This document shows positions 61,524 to 64,000 of a stretch of DNA of 64,000 nt, in pieces. Under the pieces are notes generated by a model, which did not search any database, had not been told where the DNA came from, and saw only the letters and a list, made by a program, of their open reading frames with translations. The stretch comes from Oscillospiraceae bacterium (lineage in GTDB: Bacteria > Bacillota > Clostridia > Oscillospirales > Ruminococcaceae): positions 1 through 64,000 of the forward strand of contig JAFSEU010000003.1 of the NCBI GenBank assembly GCA_017435565.1, in the 5' to 3' direction. Numbering within the stretch: position 1 is the stretch's first letter; every line of letters begins with the position of its first letter. A program made the translations under genes and the position numbers.

Positions 61524-61889
61524 TTATTTTTTATCCTTATATGCATAGCCGAAGTCAATCGGCGGCGCTGTGACCGAAAAATATACAAATTCTTCATCGC
61601 CGTCATTTTTCAATCCGTGAACGTCATTGTCGGCAAATCGGGCAACATCGCCGACACAAAATTCTTTTTCTTCGTCATTTTCAAGCAGCAATTTACCCTT
61701 GCCCTTCACGGCATACCATATTTGTTCCGATGCATTGTGCGTGTGCCTCGGCTGACAAGCGCCTGCTTCAAGATGAACCTCGGTAATGGTCACTCTTTTG
61801 CTTGATGAATTTTCGGGGCTTAAAAGCTGTCTCGAAACAACGCCGGGATTGGACAATTCTACAATGCTTTTAGATTTGATAAACTCCAT
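61524..61889 (-). CDS. Cupin-domain protein
   Basis: 121 residues from ATG 61889 (GAGGAG upstream). A single cupin barrel: motif 1 as PRHTHNASEQIWYAVKGKG and motif 2 as VGDVARFADNDVHGLKN, with His/His/Glu/His metal ligands present. Likely a small metal-binding enzyme or sugar/effector-binding protein; the substrate is unknown. Confidence 0.88.
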   Translation of the reverse strand: MEFIKSKSIVELSNPGVVSRQLLSPENSSSKRVTITEVHLEAGACQPRHTHNASEQIWYAVKGKGKLLLENDEEKEFCVGDVARFADNDVHGLKNDGDEEFVYFSVTAPPIDFGYAYKDKK

Positions 61890-62026
61890 ATTTCTACTCC
61901 TCTGAGCGATTTTGTAATATAAGCTGATTATATCAGAAGCACAGTATAAAGTCAAACAAAGCGGTTTTCTTTCTGTTTTGCAAAATTTTGCCGGCTAAAT
62001 AGCTGATATTTTCGGGGTTTTGTCTA

Positions 62027-62055
62027 TTGCACAAAACATAAATTAGTGCTAAAAT
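62027..62055 (+). promoter_or_regulatory. Promoter of the PII-like/antiporter operon
   Basis: TTGCAC (62027-62032), 17 bases, TAAAAT (62050-62055). Confidence 0.7.
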
Positions 62056-62095
62056 TTAACTTTGGAAATATCAATGTTGAAAGGAAGCTGAGATT

Positions 62096-62455
62096 ATGAA
62101 GCTTTTTGTTCTTGTACTCAATCGCACATCAAAGCTTGACGAGCTTATGACTGCGTTTGCAAAGGAAAAAATCTGCGGTGCAACTATTCTTGAAAGTATA
62201 GGTATGGCCCGTGAACTTTACGGTTCGCATCATCAGGAGGAAGAAATTCCGTTTTTCGGATATATCAGAAAATATCTTCAGGAAGAGCGCCATTCAACCA
62301 GTAAGACCATTCTTACTGTAATGCCCGATGAGCAGGTTGAAGTTGCCGCAAAAATCGTTGAAGAGGTTGTTGGGAGTTTTGACAAGCCCGATACGGGAAT
62401 TATGTTCACTGTTCCGATTGATTTTGCGAGGGGAAAGGGATTGTATAAGGAATGA
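62096..62455 (+). CDS. PII-like signal protein coupled to an antiporter
   Basis: 119 residues. A ferredoxin-like fold of PII type: MKLFVLVLNRTSKLDELMTA (strand, helix), a T-loop-length segment (about 40-65, SHHQEEEIPFFGYIRKYL) and VAAKIVEEVVGSFDKPDTGI with the usual C-terminal strand. PII-like proteins bind nucleotides and control a nearby transporter. It overlaps the antiporter gene by four bases (ATGA), which strongly suggests that it regulates that protein. It lacks the canonical PROSITE T-loop of GlnB. Confidence 0.8.
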   Translation: MKLFVLVLNRTSKLDELMTAFAKEKICGATILESIGMARELYGSHHQEEEIPFFGYIRKYLQEERHSTSKTILTVMPDEQVEVAAKIVEEVVGSFDKPDTGIMFTVPIDFARGKGLYKE

Positions 62456-63624
62456 GCGTGTTGTTCTATATAGGCATCATGCTGATAAGCGCCCTTGTCT
62501 GCGGTCGAATAGCTAAAAAGCTGGGTCTGCCCAATGTTACGGGATATCTTATTGCAGGACTTGTCCTCGGTCCGTATTTAACAGGCGTTATCAGCGAAAA
62601 AAATGTCGAAAATATTAGTATTGTGTCAGAAATGGCGCTTGCATTCATAGCAATGTCAATCGGCGCAGAATTCAGACTTTCATATTTCAAGCGTGTGGGC
62701 ATAGCTCCTGTAATCATAGCGATTTTAGAAGGTATGCTCGCTGTAGTATTCGTCTTTTTCGGATTTTTACTTGCAGGCTGTTCAATTCCGTTTGCACTTG
62801 TAATCAGCGCAATTGCGGCGGCAACAGCGCCTGCTTCAACTATTATGGTAATCAGACAATACAACGCTAAAGGCCCTGTCAGCGAAACTCTTTTAAGCGT
62901 TGCTGCAATTGATGATGCCGTAGCACTTGTTGCATTCGGCTTTGCGGTAACAATCGCAAAGGTTATAAATACAGGCGGCTCTCAGAATATTGTGCTTTCA
63001 ATCCTTCAGCCTATATGGGAAGTTCTGCTTTCTCTGATAATCGGTGCAGCTGCAGCCGTTTTGATGCTTGTTCCGATGCGATATTTCAAAAAGAAATCAA
63101 ACAGATTATGCATTTCAATAGCCTTTATATTCGTGGCAAATTCTTTGGCTGAATATTTTGGTGCTTCGGCACTTCTCACCTGTATGATGTTCGGCGCAGT
63201 TCTTGCAAATATCACCGAGCAGTCGGATATGATGTTTGCCGTTACCGATTCCATCACACCACCGATATATCTGCTGTTCTTTGTGGTTTCCGGTGCCCAG
63301 CTTGATGTCAGAATCATTACATCAATCGGCGTTCTGGGAGTGATTTATCTCATTGCCCGTGTTCTCGGTAAATTCGCAGGCGCATATCTCGGTGCGGTAA
63401 TCTGCAAATCGCCCAAAAGCGTAAAAAAATATCTTGGCTTCACGCTCATTCCACAGGAAGGTGTTGCAATCGGTTTGTCACTTGCGGCTGTAAGCGTTGT
63501 GCCTGAATATGCTGATAAAATCAGAGCGATTATTCTTTGCGCAACAATGATTTATGAACTTACAGGCCCTGTAATTTCCAAAATTACCCTTGAAAAAGCA
63601 GGGGAGATAGAGCTGCAGAAATAA
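62452..63624 (+). CDS. CPA2-type cation:proton antiporter
   Basis: 390 residues with about twelve membrane segments. The conserved membrane motif with the paired acidic residues is seen as AIDDAVALVAFG (about 150), and a Gly-rich first segment as NVTGYLIAGLVLGPYL. It exchanges Na+ or K+ for protons across the membrane. No RCK or TrkA domain is fused; the PII-like protein encoded before it may replace that control. Confidence 0.9.
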   Translation: MSVLFYIGIMLISALVCGRIAKKLGLPNVTGYLIAGLVLGPYLTGVISEKNVENISIVSEMALAFIAMSIGAEFRLSYFKRVGIAPVIIAILEGMLAVVFVFFGFLLAGCSIPFALVISAIAAATAPASTIMVIRQYNAKGPVSETLLSVAAIDDAVALVAFGFAVTIAKVINTGGSQNIVLSILQPIWEVLLSLIIGAAAAVLMLVPMRYFKKKSNRLCISIAFIFVANSLAEYFGASALLTCMMFGAVLANITEQSDMMFAVTDSITPPIYLLFFVVSGAQLDVRIITSIGVLGVIYLIARVLGKFAGAYLGAVICKSPKSVKKYLGFTLIPQEGVAIGLSLAAVSVVPEYADKIRAIILCATMIYELTGPVISKITLEKAGEIELQK

Positions 63625-63640
63625 GCTTACATAACAAAAA

Positions 63641-63679
63641 AAGCATACGGTAAAAATACCGTATGCTTTATTTTTTTTA
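63641..63679. terminator. Bidirectional terminator between antiporter and rplL
   Basis: AAGCATACGGTA pairs with TACCGTATGCTT around a 4-base loop; A-run before and T-run after. Confidence 0.85.
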
Positions 63680-63693
63680 GCTGTAAACCAAAC

Positions 63694-64000
63694 TTACTTG
63701 AGCTCGATTGTAGCGCCAGCTTCTTCGAACTTCTTCTTGAGTTCTTCAGCGTCAGCCTTGGAAACGCCTTCCTTGATTGCCTTAGGAGCAGACTCAACGA
63801 GTTCCTTAGCTTCCTTAAGACCGAGACCGAGCTCGTTCTTAGCAACCTTGATAACGTCCATCTTCTTTTCACCGAAGGAAGCAAGAACTACGTCAAATTC
63901 TGTCTTCTCTTCAGCAGCAGCGCCAGCGCCTGCAGCAGGAGCAGCAGCAACAACAGCTGTTACACCGTATTTTTCCTGAATACCATCAACAAGCTCAGAA
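63694..64000 (-). CDS. rplL: Ribosomal protein L7/L12, 5' end outside the window
   Basis: The last 102 codons of rplL. An Ala/Pro/Gly hinge (residues of about 18-35 in the visible part) joins the N-terminal dimer domain to the C-terminal domain, which reads [36 protein letters not shown] and ends AGATIELK. L7/L12 forms the ribosomal stalk that recruits translation factors. The start and probably rplJ lie beyond 64000. High codon bias (GCT, AAG) is typical of a strongly expressed gene. Confidence 0.97.
   Translation of the reverse strand, partial: SELVDGIQEKYGVTAVVAAAPAAGAGAAAEEKTEFDVVLASFGEKKMDVIKVAKNELGLGLKEAKELVESAPKAIKEGVSKADAEELKKKFEEAGATIELK

Overview
The window looks like a piece of chromosome from a low-to-moderate GC, anaerobic, plant-fibre-degrading Firmicute of the Ruminococcus type. 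The evidence is two secreted polysaccharidases that end in type I dockerins (a GH9 cellulase at 12392 and a family 1 pectate lyase at 60985), a GH3 enzyme with its domains in the inverted order known from rumen cocci, a PPi-type phosphofructokinase, many short SD-led operons, and ribosomal protein L7/L12 at the right edge. The species cannot be fixed from this alone.

Layout. 1-2.9 kb: a worn cassette of small immunity-like genes (one SMI1/KNR4) plus a GNAT acetyltransferase and the 3' half of a DUF554 gene. 3-5.8 kb: an ABC-2 exporter operon (minus strand) behind a strong promoter, a 26-codon leader ORF and a terminator hairpin. 6-9.2 kb: an EamA transporter and Tex. 9.4-11.3 kb: an ECF sigma factor with a membrane partner. 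11.6-15.2 kb: an AraC regulator, the GH9 cellulase and a hypoxanthine-DNA-glycosylase-like enzyme. 15.3-19.1 kb: an ECF sigma/anti-sigma pair and a transglutaminase lipoprotein, with matching promoter boxes before the sigma gene and the lipoprotein gene. 19.3-24.7 kb: GH3 and a two-component system. 25.5-28.0 kb: a Cys-rich protein, a PP-loop ATPase and an EFR1-type flavodoxin/ferredoxin. 28.2-30 kb: Pit phosphate transporter plus DUF47 behind a three-repeat Pho box. 30.2-35.4 kb: a truncated ABC ATPase facing an intact FtsX-type ABC exporter with its own two-component system.

35.7-51 kb is accessory. A scar of a serine recombinase fused head-on to a relaxase tail opens it. It is followed by a cell-envelope cluster (zinc-ribbon membrane protein with a recent internal 0.5-kb duplication, a membrane protein, a lipoprotein and a divergent double-HTH regulator), an IS3 remnant, and a lone tRNA 3' end with its terminator. 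Next comes a six-gene ECF sigma/DUF4367/lipoprotein/ABC exporter operon. 51.1-56.2 kb is a Tn4451-like mobilizable element: leader attenuator, AAA ATPase, MobC-like protein, a relaxase cut after 14 codons, a zinc-ribbon gene at the cut, TnpW-like and TnpX-like proteins. It lies next to an initiator tRNA whose 3' end is partly duplicated. The core chromosome resumes with PPi-PFK, the pectate lyase, a DUF4375-like protein, a cupin, a PII-like protein coupled to a CPA2 antiporter, and rplL.

The best candidates for something undescribed are the 36.7-43.1 kb envelope cluster with its double-HTH regulator, the PP-loop/EFR1/Cys-rich trio, the ECF regulon with its conserved two-box promoter, and the leader-peptide/terminator control of the first ABC exporter. 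All functional statements are inferred from sequence reading; no database search was run.
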